The notes under the pieces: generated by a model
What the model was told of the DNA's origin: nothing
Databases searched by the model: none
Seen by the model: only the letters and a program-made list of their open reading frames with translations
Position numbers and translations under genes: made by a program
In this document: piece after piece, positions 25,978 through 32,998 of the stretch
Numbering within the stretch: position 1 is the first letter of the stretch
Layout: each line of letters begins with the position of its first letter
Assembly: GCF_026339955.1 (NCBI RefSeq)
Contig: NZ_JAPEPW010000002.1
Coordinates: forward strand, 1,612,001-1,676,000
Source of the DNA: Streptomyces sp. NBC_01549
Lineage (GTDB): Bacteria; Actinomycetota; Actinomycetes; Streptomycetales; Streptomycetaceae
DNA: 64,000 nucleotides
Direction of reading: 5' to 3'

Positions 25978-26369
25978 AACCGCCACCAGCCGTCGGGGAT
26001 CGCCGGGCAATTGGCGAGCATCGGCCGCAGGACCGCGAGGTGTCGTTCCTGGACGTCCGGGACCTCGGAGCCCCAGTAGCCGGTGCCGTCCCAGCGGCCG
26101 TCCGGGTCGCCTCCGTAGCGGCTGTCCAGGTCGTTGCCTAGCATGGCCTCGGGGCTGGACAGGTCGGGCTTCTCGCGGCGCCACTGCGCCCACAGGTGTA
26201 GGCGCCCGAGGCAGGCGTAGGTGACGCCGTTCTTGCGCCGATACCAGACGGCTTGGCAGTCTCCGTTCAGCCAGTACGCGCCGTCGTGCTCGCTGGCTTC
26301 CACGGTGACGGTGGCGAGGTTGATGGCGAACGGCTTGCGGCTGATGAGGAACTTGGTCTCGCGGATCAT
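25974..26369 (-). CDS. Uncharacterised prophage protein (131 aa)
   Basis: 131 residues with composition unlike the surrounding shadows: MIRETKFLISRKPFAINLATVTVEASEHDGAYWLNGDCQ, a beta-rich start, then YACLGRLHLWAQWRREKPDL and a C-terminal GRWDGTGYWGSEVPDVQERHLAVLR. It is Trp/Tyr-rich, soluble, and carries no motif I can name. It is the third gene of a minus-strand trio (27164 down to 25974) with 5-94 bp gaps that starts at the GGGTACCC operator region. Confidence 0.65.
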   Translation of the reverse strand: MIRETKFLISRKPFAINLATVTVEASEHDGAYWLNGDCQAVWYRRKNGVTYACLGRLHLWAQWRREKPDLSSPEAMLGNDLDSRYGGDPDGRWDGTGYWGSEVPDVQERHLAVLRPMLANCPAIPDGWWRF

Positions 26370-26374
26370 GGCGG

Positions 26375-26803
26375 TCACTTGCCCGTCTCGGCCGGGGCTG
26401 CGGGGGCTCGCTGGATGGCGTAATCGGCTTCCGTCCACACCCCGGACGCGGCGAAATACCACTGCGTGCCGTCCGAGCAGTCCTGACACTCCTGGTCATC
26501 GCCGTAACAGGCTGGGCAGATCCACTCAACGCGTGCGTTCGGATCGGTCTCCTGCCGGATCGCGTAGGTGCCGACCGCTTGTGCTTCCGCCTGGGTGGCT
26601 GCCGTGTGCACGGTGACGCCTCCGCGGGTGACCTTCCAGTCGCCGCTGCTCGGCAGGGTGGGCGGGTTGACAGTGATGTCGAGGCGCATGGTGCCGCCGT
26701 ATTCGGCGTGTAGGTGGTCGTAGAGGGTTTCCGCCCAGGCGTCGGCGTTCTCGGCGGTGGGTGCGGTGACGGTGATGGCGAGGGTGGCGGCGTGCCGTGT
26801 CAT
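26375..26803 (-). CDS. Prophage protein with a zinc-finger-like CxxC pair
   Basis: 142 residues. The N-terminal half (TRHAATLAITVTAPTAENADAWAETLYDHLHAEYGG) looks like a small alpha/beta domain. The C-terminal half contains ICPACYGDDQECQDC, two CxxC pairs nine residues apart, consistent with a zinc ribbon. ATG 26803 was chosen because the protein style begins there. It sits 5 bp upstream of the next minus-strand gene, so they are cotranscribed. Confidence 0.65.
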   Translation of the reverse strand: MTRHAATLAITVTAPTAENADAWAETLYDHLHAEYGGTMRLDITVNPPTLPSSGDWKVTRGGVTVHTAATQAEAQAVGTYAIRQETDPNARVEWICPACYGDDQECQDCSDGTQWYFAASGVWTEADYAIQRAPAAPAETGK

Positions 26804-26897
26804 CTCGATGGCCTCCGTTGGGCTGTTGGGGCGGTTTCCAGGCTCTCGCGGAACCAGGCATGGCGCTGTCCTCGCGCGACGGCGGAGCACGAGGTGA

Positions 26898-27164
26898 TCA
26901 GGTGAGGCGGTAGGTGGGTCCAGCGGGCTTGTGTTCGGCGATGAGCGCCTGCATCCAGTCCGGCCTGTCAGCGACCGGGGGTACAAGGGCGGCGGAGTCG
27001 GCGTACTCGACGACGACGTCGACGCGGTCGGCGATGGAGCTGAGCCCGTATTCGATGCGGACGGCGTAGACCTTGCGGGTGCGGCCGACGAGGTCGGTGA
27101 ACTCCTGCGGCGCGTCGAGGTCGATGCTGACGCGGTGCTGAACCTGACGAACGGTGCCGGTCAT
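26898..27164 (-). CDS. Small prophage protein (88 aa), first gene of the minus-strand early trio
   Basis: 88 residues, MTGTVRQVQHRVSIDLDAPQEFTDLVGRTRKVYAVRIEYGL..., mostly predicted beta strands; no known motif. A good Shine-Dalgarno (GGGGAG, 8 nt from the ATG) supports it. Its start is 46 bp from the first of three GGGTACCC operators, so it is probably repressed by the divergent HTH protein at 27280-27558. Confidence 0.65.
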   Translation of the reverse strand: MTGTVRQVQHRVSIDLDAPQEFTDLVGRTRKVYAVRIEYGLSSIADRVDVVVEYADSAALVPPVADRPDWMQALIAEHKPAGPTYRLT

Positions 27165-27209
27165 TGCCGTCTCCCCTGCCTGCTGATTGTCCTCGATGAG
27201 TCCAATTTA

Positions 27210-27267
27210 GTGGGTACCCATCAATTCCACAAGTGGGTACCCCCTAGATTCTTTAGCGGGTACCCAC
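27210..27267. promoter_or_regulatory. Three GGGTACCC operators spaced exactly 23 bp apart
   Basis: GTGGGTACCCAT (27210-27221), GTGGGTACCCCC (27233-27244) and GCGGGTACCCAC (27256-27267) share the palindrome GTGGGTACCCAC. Their centres are 23 bp apart, about two helical turns, so bound dimers would line up on one face. They fill the space between the minus-strand gene at 26898-27164 and the plus-strand HTH gene at 27280, a classic switch-type arrangement. Confidence 0.7.
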
Positions 27268-27279
27268 TACCCTCACCGC

Positions 27280-27558
27280 ATGGACAAGCCACCCGTGCCC
27301 TTCGAGCAGCTTGCAGACCTCGTCGCCAGCAAAGAGACCCTCGCCCAAGCCGTCGCCCTCACCGCCGCGCTGGCCGCCATCCCCGACTTGCAGAAGTGGC
27401 TACGGGAGCAGCGGCAGCACGTCGTCCGCACCCTCCATGAACGCGACGGCATCAGCTACACCGACATGGCGCCCGCCCTCGGCGTCAAGCCCGAGCGTGT
27501 CAGCGGCATCGCGCGCGGACACAGCAGGACGCCACGCAAGAAGGCTGGCGACGAGTAG
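27280..27558 (+). CDS. Small HTH regulator, IPDLQKWLRE family (copy 1)
   Basis: 92 residues. The middle AAIPDLQKWLREQRQHVVRTLHERDGISYTDMAPALGVKPERVSGIARG contains an HTH of the sigma-70 region 4 / recX-like type. It is a paralogue of the protein at 35713-36000, with which it shares the segment IPDLQKWLRE exactly and the overall length. It lies 12 bp downstream of three GGGTACCC palindromes and is the obvious candidate to bind them. It heads a plus-strand set of three small genes ending at a terminator at 28026-28055. Confidence 0.75.
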   Translation: MDKPPVPFEQLADLVASKETLAQAVALTAALAAIPDLQKWLREQRQHVVRTLHERDGISYTDMAPALGVKPERVSGIARGHSRTPRKKAGDE

Positions 27559-27611
27559 CCACCGCGGCAGAGGGCTGACCGCTGTCAGACCGGGCGGCTA
27601 GGCTTTGATCT

Positions 27612-27806
27612 ATGCCTCCCACTCCCCCGGACCGCGGCCCCGTGCGCCCGTCTGCCGTGGTGAATGAGGAGATCCGCGCCCTGGTCGTGCGGGCAGGCGG
27701 CTGGCTGTACGGGGAGACGCGGCGGCGGTACGAAGTGCTCGTCGCCGAGTGGACGGTCGCGGTCGCGGCAGAGCGGATGCGCGGGGACGTCGTGAAGGCC
27801 GCTTAG
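27612..27806 (+). CDS. Small prophage protein (64 aa)
   Basis: 64 residues, NEEIRALVVRAGGWLYGETRRRYEVLVAEWTVAVAAERMRGD, predicted to be mostly helical and soluble; no known family. There is no Shine-Dalgarno; TAGGCT lies 7 nt before the ATG and CTGACC 18 bp further upstream, so the gene may be transcribed from its own promoter as a leaderless message. Confidence 0.5.
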   Translation: MPPTPPDRGPVRPSAVVNEEIRALVVRAGGWLYGETRRRYEVLVAEWTVAVAAERMRGDVVKAA

Positions 27807-27815
27807 GATCTCCCG

Positions 27816-28016
27816 GTGGCATCCATCGAATTTCCTGAAGATCTGATCGAGCTGGAACGTTCCGCCTGGGCGCAGATTCAGCGCGGCGAGCTGACCGTGG
27901 CGACCGCCCGCAAGGTGCACGAGGCCGTGGCCGCGTTCGCCGAACAGGCCGGGCTGCGACGGATGGACGTCGAGCTCGGGCTCAAGACACTCGTGCGGTA
28001 CGAGACGGCGGCCTGA
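27816..28016 (+). CDS. Small prophage protein (66 aa)
   Basis: 66 residues: ASIEFPEDLIELERSAWAQIQRGELTVATARKVHEAVAAFAEQAGLRRMDVELGLKTLVRY, three amphipathic helices. The GTG start at 27816 is 8 nt after AGGA. It begins 9 bp after the previous gene and ends just before a terminator. The function is unknown; a small DNA- or protein-binding factor is plausible. Confidence 0.6.
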   Translation: MASIEFPEDLIELERSAWAQIQRGELTVATARKVHEAVAAFAEQAGLRRMDVELGLKTLVRYETAA

Positions 28017-28025
28017 CAGCAGCGA

Positions 28026-28055
28026 GCCCTGCCCGGGCATCACTCCGGGCAGGGC
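28026..28055 (+). terminator. Terminator of the 27280-28016 gene set
   Basis: GCCCTGCCCGG, an 8-nt loop and CCGGGCAGGGC form a perfect 11-bp stem 10 bp after the last stop codon. Confidence 0.75.
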
Positions 28056-28162
28056 ATCAGCAACAACCCGACTAGATCGTTGGGATGTTGACGTCCACTT
28101 TACGGGCGGCCACTGACAACGAGGCGCCTCCCGCCGACGGGGGATTGCGACGAGAGGCAGGA

Positions 28163-28378
28163 TCAGTCTGGCAGGCGGTCCGCCTCGTCGGGCCAGGACT
28201 CGAGGACCCGCTGCTCCTGCTCGTCGACGAGGGTGATGCGGGCGCCGGTGACGGAACCGTGCTCGCCGATCCACCCGGAGAGCTTCCGCTCCGCCGTCGC
28301 CAGGTCGGCCCACCAGCCGTGCATGACTGGCCGACCGCCGGTCGACAGGGTGAGGTGATAGCGCTGGTCGTCCATCAT
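28163..28378 (-). CDS. Small prophage protein coupled to the LexA-like gene
   Basis: 71 residues beginning with two Met codons: DDQRYHLTLSTGGRPVMHGWWADLATAERKLSGWIGEHGSVTGARITLVDEQEQRVLESWP. This is a short beta-strand/helix/beta-strand domain with no named family. Its start overlaps the stop of the upstream LexA-like gene in ATGA (28375-28378), so the two are made together. Confidence 0.65.
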   Translation of the reverse strand: MMDDQRYHLTLSTGGRPVMHGWWADLATAERKLSGWIGEHGSVTGARITLVDEQEQRVLESWPDEADRLPD

Positions 28379-28599
28379 GCGAGCCTGATCCCGCGCCGGC
28401 GGCCGCGTTCCCGCACGATCGCGCCCTTCGTCTCCAGCTCCCCCAGCTGGTAGTGGACGGACGCACGGCTGCGCATGCCGACCCGGTCCCCGATCTCCTG
28501 CACGGTTGGAGCTTCGCCGCCGTCGACGATGGCCTGGCGGATGCAGCGGAGGATCCGCTCCTGGGTGTCGGTGAGGTAGTCGACGCGATGTCTGGCCAT
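28375..28599 (-). CDS. LexA-type DNA-binding domain without the peptidase
   Basis: 74 residues: YLTDTQERILRCIRQAIVDGGEAPTVQEIGDRVGMRSRASVHYQLGELETKGAIVRERGRRRGIRL. This is the LexA N-terminal winged helix almost in full, but it ends at the point where the linker and the S24 Ser/Lys self-cleaving domain begin in LexA. It could compete at SOS-box-like sites or act as an early repressor insensitive to RecA. The short gap to the divergent DUF6233 gene contains GTTCGAAT (28618-28625), a half-match to the actinobacterial SOS palindrome. Confidence 0.8.
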   Translation of the reverse strand: MARHRVDYLTDTQERILRCIRQAIVDGGEAPTVQEIGDRVGMRSRASVHYQLGELETKGAIVRERGRRRGIRLA

Positions 28600-28626
28600 A
28601 CAGCGATTAGAGCGCGTGTTCGAATT

Positions 28627-28980
28627 ATGGTGCAAGCTGGAGGGATGCAAGACCTGCCGCCCGACCTGCCCAGACTCCGCACCCTGGAGACCTGGCTCGC
28701 CCACACCCTCGACCGGGTTCGGCAGCAGATCGCGGCAGTCGAGCAGCGGGAAGCCGAGCGCCGGTACGGCGAGCAGGCCCGGCCGCCGCAGCCGGACTGG
28801 GTTGTCGAGCAGGGGCTCAGCGGACGTGACGCCGTGTACGTGCACGTCGGCGGCTGCCATATGGCGGGGAAGCGCAGTCGAGGCGTGGCGCGGGACCAGG
28901 CACTGCGGGCACTCGCCGAAGGGGTGGATGCCTGTACGCACTGCCGGCCGGACAGCGAGCTTGGGTTCATCGACGGCTGA
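28627..28980 (+). CDS. DUF6233 family protein
   Basis: About 117 residues. DLPPDLPRLRTLETWLAHTLDRVRQQIAAVEQREAERR is the coiled-coil-like N-terminal part and VEQGLSGRDAVYVHVGGCHMAGKRSRGVARDQALRALAEGVDACTHCRPDSELG the conserved C-terminal part with one CxxC. The family is frequent in Streptomyces genomes and mobile elements; its function is unknown. The start is uncertain: ATG 28627 has no Shine-Dalgarno, and ATG 28645 lies directly behind GGAGGG, too close for normal use. It converges with Ku, with 2 bp between the stops. Confidence 0.75.
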   Translation: MVQAGGMQDLPPDLPRLRTLETWLAHTLDRVRQQIAAVEQREAERRYGEQARPPQPDWVVEQGLSGRDAVYVHVGGCHMAGKRSRGVARDQALRALAEGVDACTHCRPDSELGFIDG

Positions 28981-28982
28981 CG

Positions 28983-29888
28983 TCAGGCGCTCGACCTCCG
29001 CGCCTTGGTCGTCTTCTTCGCCGCCGCCTTCTTGGCGGGCTGCTTCTTCGCCGTCTTCTTGGCCGCGGTCTTCTTCGGCATGTCGTGGACGGTGGCGTCC
29101 TCGCCGCGCGCAGTCCGGGCCTTGGCGACGGACTCCTGGAGTGCGGCCATCAGGTCCACGACCTTCCCGGCCGGGGCCTCTCCCTCCACGCCCGCCGCTG
29201 GCTCCTTGCCCTCGCGCTTCGCCTCGATGAGCTGCTCCACCGCCTCCGTGTACCGGTCGGTGAACTCGGGGCCCTTGAGTTCGTCACGCGTGAGGCGGTC
29301 GATCAGGAGCTCCGCTTCGACGATCTCCTCGTCGGTGAGCTCCACCGCGTCCAGCGCCAGCTCGGACGGGTCGCGGATCTCGTCATCCCAGCGCATCGCA
29401 TGCAGCACGATCACGCCGTCGCGAACCCGCAGCAGGCCGAGGCGCTCGCGGCCGGACCAGGCGAACTTCGCCACCGCCACCTTGCTGCTCCGCTCGAGGG
29501 CCTGCGCCAAGAGCTTGTACGGCTTCGCCGCGACCTGGCCATCCGGCTGCAGGTAGTAGCCGTCCCCCACGCGGATCGGGTCGATGCTCTCCGCCGGCAT
29601 GAACGCCACCAGCTCGATCGCCTTCGCCGTCGGCAGCGGCATCTGCTGCAGCTCCTCGTCGAGTACCGGGATCACGGTGTCCTTGGACAGCTCATAGCCC
29701 TTCCCGATTTCGCCCTGGGTGACCTGACGGTCCTCGATCTCGCAGTACTTCCGGACGCGCACGCGGGCCATGTCGTCGAGGTGCACCTGGTGAAAGCGGA
29801 CGCTGTGATCCTCGGTGGCGCTCACGACATGGATCGGCACCGAGACCAGGCCAAAGCTGATGGCGCCGCTCCAAATAGTTCGGGGCAT
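28983..29888 (-). CDS. ku: Ku DNA-end-binding protein carried in the prophage
   Basis: 301 residues. PRTIWSGAISFGLVSVPIHVVSATEDHSVRFHQVH is the conserved bacterial Ku start; CEIEDRQVTQGEIGKGYE and GDGYYLQPDG follow in the ring core. The C-terminal tail is Lys/Ala-rich (AKKTAKKQPAKKAAAKK), as in actinobacterial Ku proteins with extended DNA-binding tails. Ku homodimers thread onto double-strand ends and recruit LigD-type enzymes. ATG 29888 has GGAGG 6 nt upstream. It is flanked by prophage genes, while the polymerase and ligase partners are chromosomal at 2902-5063. A role in protecting or circularising phage DNA ends is known for some mycobacteriophage Ku homologues and is possible here. Confidence 0.92.
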   Translation of the reverse strand: MPRTIWSGAISFGLVSVPIHVVSATEDHSVRFHQVHLDDMARVRVRKYCEIEDRQVTQGEIGKGYELSKDTVIPVLDEELQQMPLPTAKAIELVAFMPAESIDPIRVGDGYYLQPDGQVAAKPYKLLAQALERSSKVAVAKFAWSGRERLGLLRVRDGVIVLHAMRWDDEIRDPSELALDAVELTDEEIVEAELLIDRLTRDELKGPEFTDRYTEAVEQLIEAKREGKEPAAGVEGEAPAGKVVDLMAALQESVAKARTARGEDATVHDMPKKTAAKKTAKKQPAKKAAAKKTTKARRSSA

Positions 29889-30032
29889 GGCAGACCTCCG
29901 CGACAGCCCCGAGAAGACCAGCCTACGAGCCTGTACAGAAAACGGCATACACGACTAAATGCCCGAATAGGGCGCCCCAGTCTGGGAACTCCGTCCAGGG
30001 AAAGCCATCCATCGAATCGAACGGAGCGCGCC

Positions 30033-30344
30033 GTGATCATCAAATCAATGCACGACATGGGCATCCGCAGCGAACACGCCTACCTCGCCGGCATGGCATC
30101 CATCGGCCTCAGCGTCGCCGCCTGGGCCACCTCGCTCAGCGTCGAACCGGGCCTCGGCCTCGACCGCGCCGACCGGTGGGGACTCTTCGTCGGCGAATGG
30201 GCGCCCACCTTCTTCGGCCTCGGCCTTGCCCTCTCCCACTACGAACAGCAGGACGGCACCCTCAACGCCACCGTCCACGAAATCCGGGAACAGCACAAGG
30301 CCGCTACCGCGCAACCGCCCGTTGCGGACGCCAGCAACCTGTGA
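30033..30344 (+). CDS. Small membrane protein
   Basis: 103 residues with two predicted membrane segments (AYLAGMASIGLSVAAWATSL and LFVGEWAPTFFGLGLALSHY) and a soluble tail. GTG 30033 has ACGGAGC upstream. The topology would place both ends on the same side. It stands alone between Ku and a terminator at 30415-30448. The function is unknown; a superinfection-exclusion or lysogeny-conversion membrane protein is conceivable but has no direct support. Confidence 0.65.
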   Translation: MIIKSMHDMGIRSEHAYLAGMASIGLSVAAWATSLSVEPGLGLDRADRWGLFVGEWAPTFFGLGLALSHYEQQDGTLNATVHEIREQHKAATAQPPVADASNL

Positions 30345-30414
30345 GGAACCGGCAAAGACGGGGGTGTCACCAGGACAGCCGCATGGCCTCCCGTGGGGAG
30401 CCGGGAGGAGCGGC

Positions 30415-30448
30415 GGGCCCCGCCAGCGCGCAGCACGCGGCGGGGCCC
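30415..30448. terminator. Strong hairpin between convergent genes
   Basis: GGGCCCCGCC and GGCGGGGCCC form a perfect 10-bp stem with a 14-nt loop, centrally placed in the 241-bp gap between the membrane-protein gene and the convergent HTH/DUF5919-like gene. The rest of the gap holds nothing I can identify. Confidence 0.7.
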
Positions 30449-30585
30449 GATAGGGGTTCCCACCTGGGGGTGGAGGACCCGCGCGATCAACGATGCACCA
30501 CAAACCAGCCAGCGGGATAGATGCGTGACCTGAAATATCCACCGGGCCGCAAGTGCGAGCGCCGTCCGGGCGCCGAGGGCGCGGA

Positions 30586-31374
30586 TCAGTTGCCGATGGG
30601 CAGGCCTCGGCCCCACAGCTCTTCAGCGTGTTCTGCGAAGCGGTCGAACATTCCGCCCTCGCTGCGGCGGCGCAGATGCAAGAGCGGGGAGTCGTGGCCG
30701 ACCAGGCGCGCGAGGTGGGGTGTCACCAGGGCGTCGTCGTCGAATCGGAACACCGACAGACTGACGTGGTTCACGGCGTCCTCTGGGGCGCTGTACCGCG
30801 CCTCAAGCCCTTCCAGCGGGGCGAGGCGGGCGAGGTGCTCAAGAGTGATGCGGATGCGAGTGGAGACCGACAGCGCTGTCGCCTCGACGACCTCACGCTG
30901 CCGCGTCACCTCGCCTTCGGGGTCGCCGATGAGAAACCGGACCCGGCACCCCGACTGGACCTTGCGGCTCAGCACCTCCGAGAACCGCGGGACCTGCGAC
31001 CACAAGAAGTACCCCGTGTAGCCAGCGAGCAGAATGTCTTGTGTGGCGTCTTCCGTCAGGTCTGCCCACAGTGCCGATGGGGCCGCGGACCGGTACGGGT
31101 ACGTCTGCGTGATCTCCAGGTCCCCACCGCTCTTGATGCGGTCCTTCACGACTTTCGGCCACAGCATGTCTTCGTCAACTCCAAGCGCCCGGCAGGCGTC
31201 ATCGCGGTTCCGCGCGTGCGGGGTGAGTTCGGCGTCCGCGAGCCATCGCTCAACAGTCTTGCTCGTCACGCCGGTACGCACGGCGAGTTGCCGGGGTGAC
31301 AGTCCGGCCGCATCCATAGCTGTTCTGAGCGCTGTATTCAAGGGTCCCCCAGCGGACGTTTGGGCCTTTTCCAC
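30586..31374 (-). CDS. HTH protein with a C-terminal DUF5919-like domain
   Basis: 262 residues. The N-terminus LNTALRTAMDAAGLSPRQLAVRTGVTSKTVERWLADAELTPHARNRDDACRALGVDEDMLWP is an XRE-type HTH. The C-terminal 190 residues (AGYTGYFLWSQVPRFSEVLSRKVQSGCRVRFLIGDPEGEVTRQRE...) resemble the PLD-like/DUF5919 module seen fused to HTH domains in Streptomyces; the HKD catalytic motif itself is not visible. GTG 31374 is the best start although its Shine-Dalgarno is weak. It is divergent from the small zinc-ribbon set that starts at 31508 and is a candidate repressor of it. Confidence 0.75.
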   Translation of the reverse strand: MEKAQTSAGGPLNTALRTAMDAAGLSPRQLAVRTGVTSKTVERWLADAELTPHARNRDDACRALGVDEDMLWPKVVKDRIKSGGDLEITQTYPYRSAAPSALWADLTEDATQDILLAGYTGYFLWSQVPRFSEVLSRKVQSGCRVRFLIGDPEGEVTRQREVVEATALSVSTRIRITLEHLARLAPLEGLEARYSAPEDAVNHVSLSVFRFDDDALVTPHLARLVGHDSPLLHLRRRSEGGMFDRFAEHAEELWGRGLPIGN

Positions 31375-31507
31375 GGTAGCGCCCAGAGGGGCGAACTGTC
31401 CCTGCACGGTGGGCAGATACGTCCCGCACGTCAGCCGACTCTTTTCAAGACAGACCCCGGCGACCGCGTGAACGGCCCCGGGGCGTGGCCGACTAGCAGG
31501 AGTCGAC

Positions 31508-31636
31508 ATGCAGCAAGGTACAGCCCACCACCCATCGCCCCCAGTGGTCGACGTCCTGGCGCTCCCGTCCCTGACCGGCCTGTCCGAGCAGCAAGTCCGC
31601 GGCCTGTACCAGCTCACGCGGAAGGCGCGTCGATGA
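31508..31636 (+). CDS. Very small ORF (42 aa) leading the zinc-ribbon set
   Basis: MQQGTAHHPSPPVVDVLALPSLTGLSEQQVRGLYQLTRKARR. AGCAGGAG lies 6 nt before the ATG, a good Shine-Dalgarno, and the stop overlaps the next start in ATGA (31633-31636). These two features support translation despite the length. It may serve as a leader that couples translation of the following zinc-ribbon ORFs. Confidence 0.55.
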   Translation: MQQGTAHHPSPPVVDVLALPSLTGLSEQQVRGLYQLTRKARR

Positions 31637-31809
31637 ACTGCCCGAACTGCGGGGCTTGGACCTATCAGGACAACCGAGGCCGATGGATCTGCTCCAACCA
31701 TTGCGGTTGGGAAACCGGGTTCAGCCCGGGATTAGGAGGCAGCTATGAACTGTCCGAACTGTGGTGCAGCAACCTCGCAGGGGCCCAACGGAGGCTGGTC
31801 GTGCGGTAA
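31633..31809 (+). CDS. Zinc-ribbon micro-protein 1
   Basis: 58 residues: MNCPNCGAWTYQDNRGRWICSNHCGWETGF. CPNC near the N-terminus and CSNHC 13 residues later make a complete four-cysteine zinc ribbon; the remainder has no clear fold and reads through the beginning of the next ORF in another frame. It is the first of three neighbouring ORFs of the same design. Confidence 0.6.
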   Translation: MNCPNCGAWTYQDNRGRWICSNHCGWETGFSPGLGGSYELSELWCSNLAGAQRRLVVR

Positions 31810-31900
31810 CTGCGGATGGCAGACAGGGTGCGCGCCTGCCCCGCAGGTAGTCTCGGTGCATGAAGCAGGAATGGCCACCGGAAGCCGTGCCGCCCACTGA
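31745..31900 (+). CDS. Zinc-ribbon micro-protein 2 (overlaps 1 and 3)
   Basis: 51 residues: MNCPNCGAATSQGPNGGWSCGNCGWQTGC. It is clearly related to the upstream micro-protein: same MNCPNCGA start, C-x2-C then C-x2-C with CGW-x-TG. It overlaps ORF 1 by 65 bp and ORF 3 by 41 bp, each in a different frame. ATTAGGAGG ends 5 nt before its ATG, the best ribosome site of the three. Tandem duplication followed by divergence is the likely origin. Confidence 0.65.
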   Translation: MNCPNCGAATSQGPNGGWSCGNCGWQTGCAPAPQVVSVHEAGMATGSRAAH

Positions 31901-32081
31901 CACGGCCGCAGCCCCGGGCAGCTCCGAGATCACAGCGACGGAATGCCGTGAGTGCGGTGCAGAGGTGCACGGCCTGAACGGGCGCTACGCCTGCGGGCTC
32001 TGCGGCTGGGTCAATCACTGGTCGCAGGGGTCCACCGTTCTTCCGCGAGCCGAAGACGACCCGGACTATCCAGGCCCCTGA
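31860..32081 (+). CDS. Zinc-ribbon small protein 3
   Basis: 73 residues. TECRECGAEVHGLNGRYACGLCGWVNHWSQGS is again a C-x2-C...C-x2-C ribbon ending in CGW, like the two ORFs before it, but with a 27-residue acidic/Pro-rich N-terminus and an acidic C-terminus (AEDDPDYPG). It could bind nucleic acid or act as an adaptor to RNA polymerase, as many phage zinc ribbons do; this is inference. Confidence 0.65.
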   Translation: MKQEWPPEAVPPTDTAAAPGSSEITATECRECGAEVHGLNGRYACGLCGWVNHWSQGSTVLPRAEDDPDYPGP

Positions 32082-32229
32082 CGCACAGCGGCGCCTAGCA
32101 TGACGAGGCCCCGGCCGGATCATCCCCGGCCGGGGCCGCTCCGTGTCCCGGTAACCCTGCGGGACCACTACACACCGCCAGCTCCGCGGCGCTACCGTCA
32201 CCCCACTCGAATTATCCCTGGGGGGACGC

Positions 32230-32712
32230 ATGGCCAACCCGTACACCACGCCCCAACCATCCGCCGCTCCAGCTGCCGACTCTCGCAAGCTGCACAAGCG
32301 CAAGCGAGTCTGGGTTGGCGGCCTGGCCATCTTCACCCTCGGCGTCATGTGGGGCACGCAGTCTGGCAAGGATGCAGCTGCCGCGAACCCGGCCCCGAAG
32401 GTGACGGTCACGGCTACAGCGACAGCCACTGCGACCGCCGCCCCCGAGCCGGCGCCAACCGTCACCGAGACGCAGACGGCCAAGGTGAAGGTGACCGTCA
32501 CCGCGGAGGCGGCCTCCGCGGCGGGCAGCGGCTCCAGCAGCAGCGGCGGCAGTTCGTCCGGCGGAACATCCGGCGGGTCATCCGGGAGCGGCGGCTCCAG
32601 CGCTGCCGGAAACGGCGCTACCGCTCTCTGCAATGACGGCACCTACTCCTTCGCCGCGCATCACCAGGGGGCTTGCTCGCACCACGGAGGCGTGGCCGTC
32701 TTCTACAAGTAG
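32230..32712 (+). CDS. Membrane-anchored protein with C-terminal DUF3761
   Basis: 160 residues. A basic N-terminus (KLHKRKR) precedes one hydrophobic segment (VWVGGLAIFTLGVMWG, about residues 28-43), then Thr/Ala/Val and Ser/Gly repeats form a long outward linker. The end, LCNDGTYSFAAHHQGACSHHGGVAVFY, is a DUF3761 module with two cysteines and several histidines. GGGGGG precedes the ATG. The protein should be exposed on the outer side of the membrane; a lysogen-conversion function is possible. A terminator at 32750-32782 follows. Confidence 0.75.
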   Translation: MANPYTTPQPSAAPAADSRKLHKRKRVWVGGLAIFTLGVMWGTQSGKDAAAANPAPKVTVTATATATATAAPEPAPTVTETQTAKVKVTVTAEAASAAGSGSSSSGGSSSGGTSGGSSGSGGSSAAGNGATALCNDGTYSFAAHHQGACSHHGGVAVFYK

Positions 32713-32749
32713 GCCGGGCCGCGCGGGCATCCCGACGCCGGACGCACGA

Positions 32750-32782
32750 GCGCCCCGTCCTCAACCATGGAGGGCGGGGCGC
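32750..32782 (+). terminator. Terminator after the DUF3761 gene
   Basis: GCGCCCCG-T-CCT and AGG-G-CGGGGCGC pair around a 9-nt loop, 37 bp after the stop codon. Confidence 0.65.
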
Positions 32783-32968
32783 AAGGCTGGACGCTGGTTC
32801 ATGACGCCAGCAGCGGCAGCCGATCGGACGGCCCCAGGGGGCCGCACTGCCGCAGCCAGTCTGGCACGAGGGGCTGACAGGCGGGGCGGACTTCTCCTAC
32901 CGTGGCCGCACCTGACGTAGGAGGGGACATGAGCGACACCGCCTGGGGATGAGCCCTCACAGCAGAAT

Positions 32969-32994
32969 GCCCCCGCAGCTTCGGCTGCGGGGGC
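32969..32994 (+). terminator. UUCG-tetraloop terminator
   Basis: GCCCCCGCAGC-TTCG-GCTGCGGGGGC is a perfect 11-bp stem with the very stable UUCG loop. It precedes the small ORF at 32999 and may insulate it from upstream transcription. Confidence 0.7.
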
Positions 32995-32998
32995 GTTC

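Noticed and set aside
32929..32952. Seven-codon ORF (MSDTAWG) before the UUCG terminator
   Set aside because: Too short to support without expression data; it may be a leader peptide but nothing else points to attenuation.
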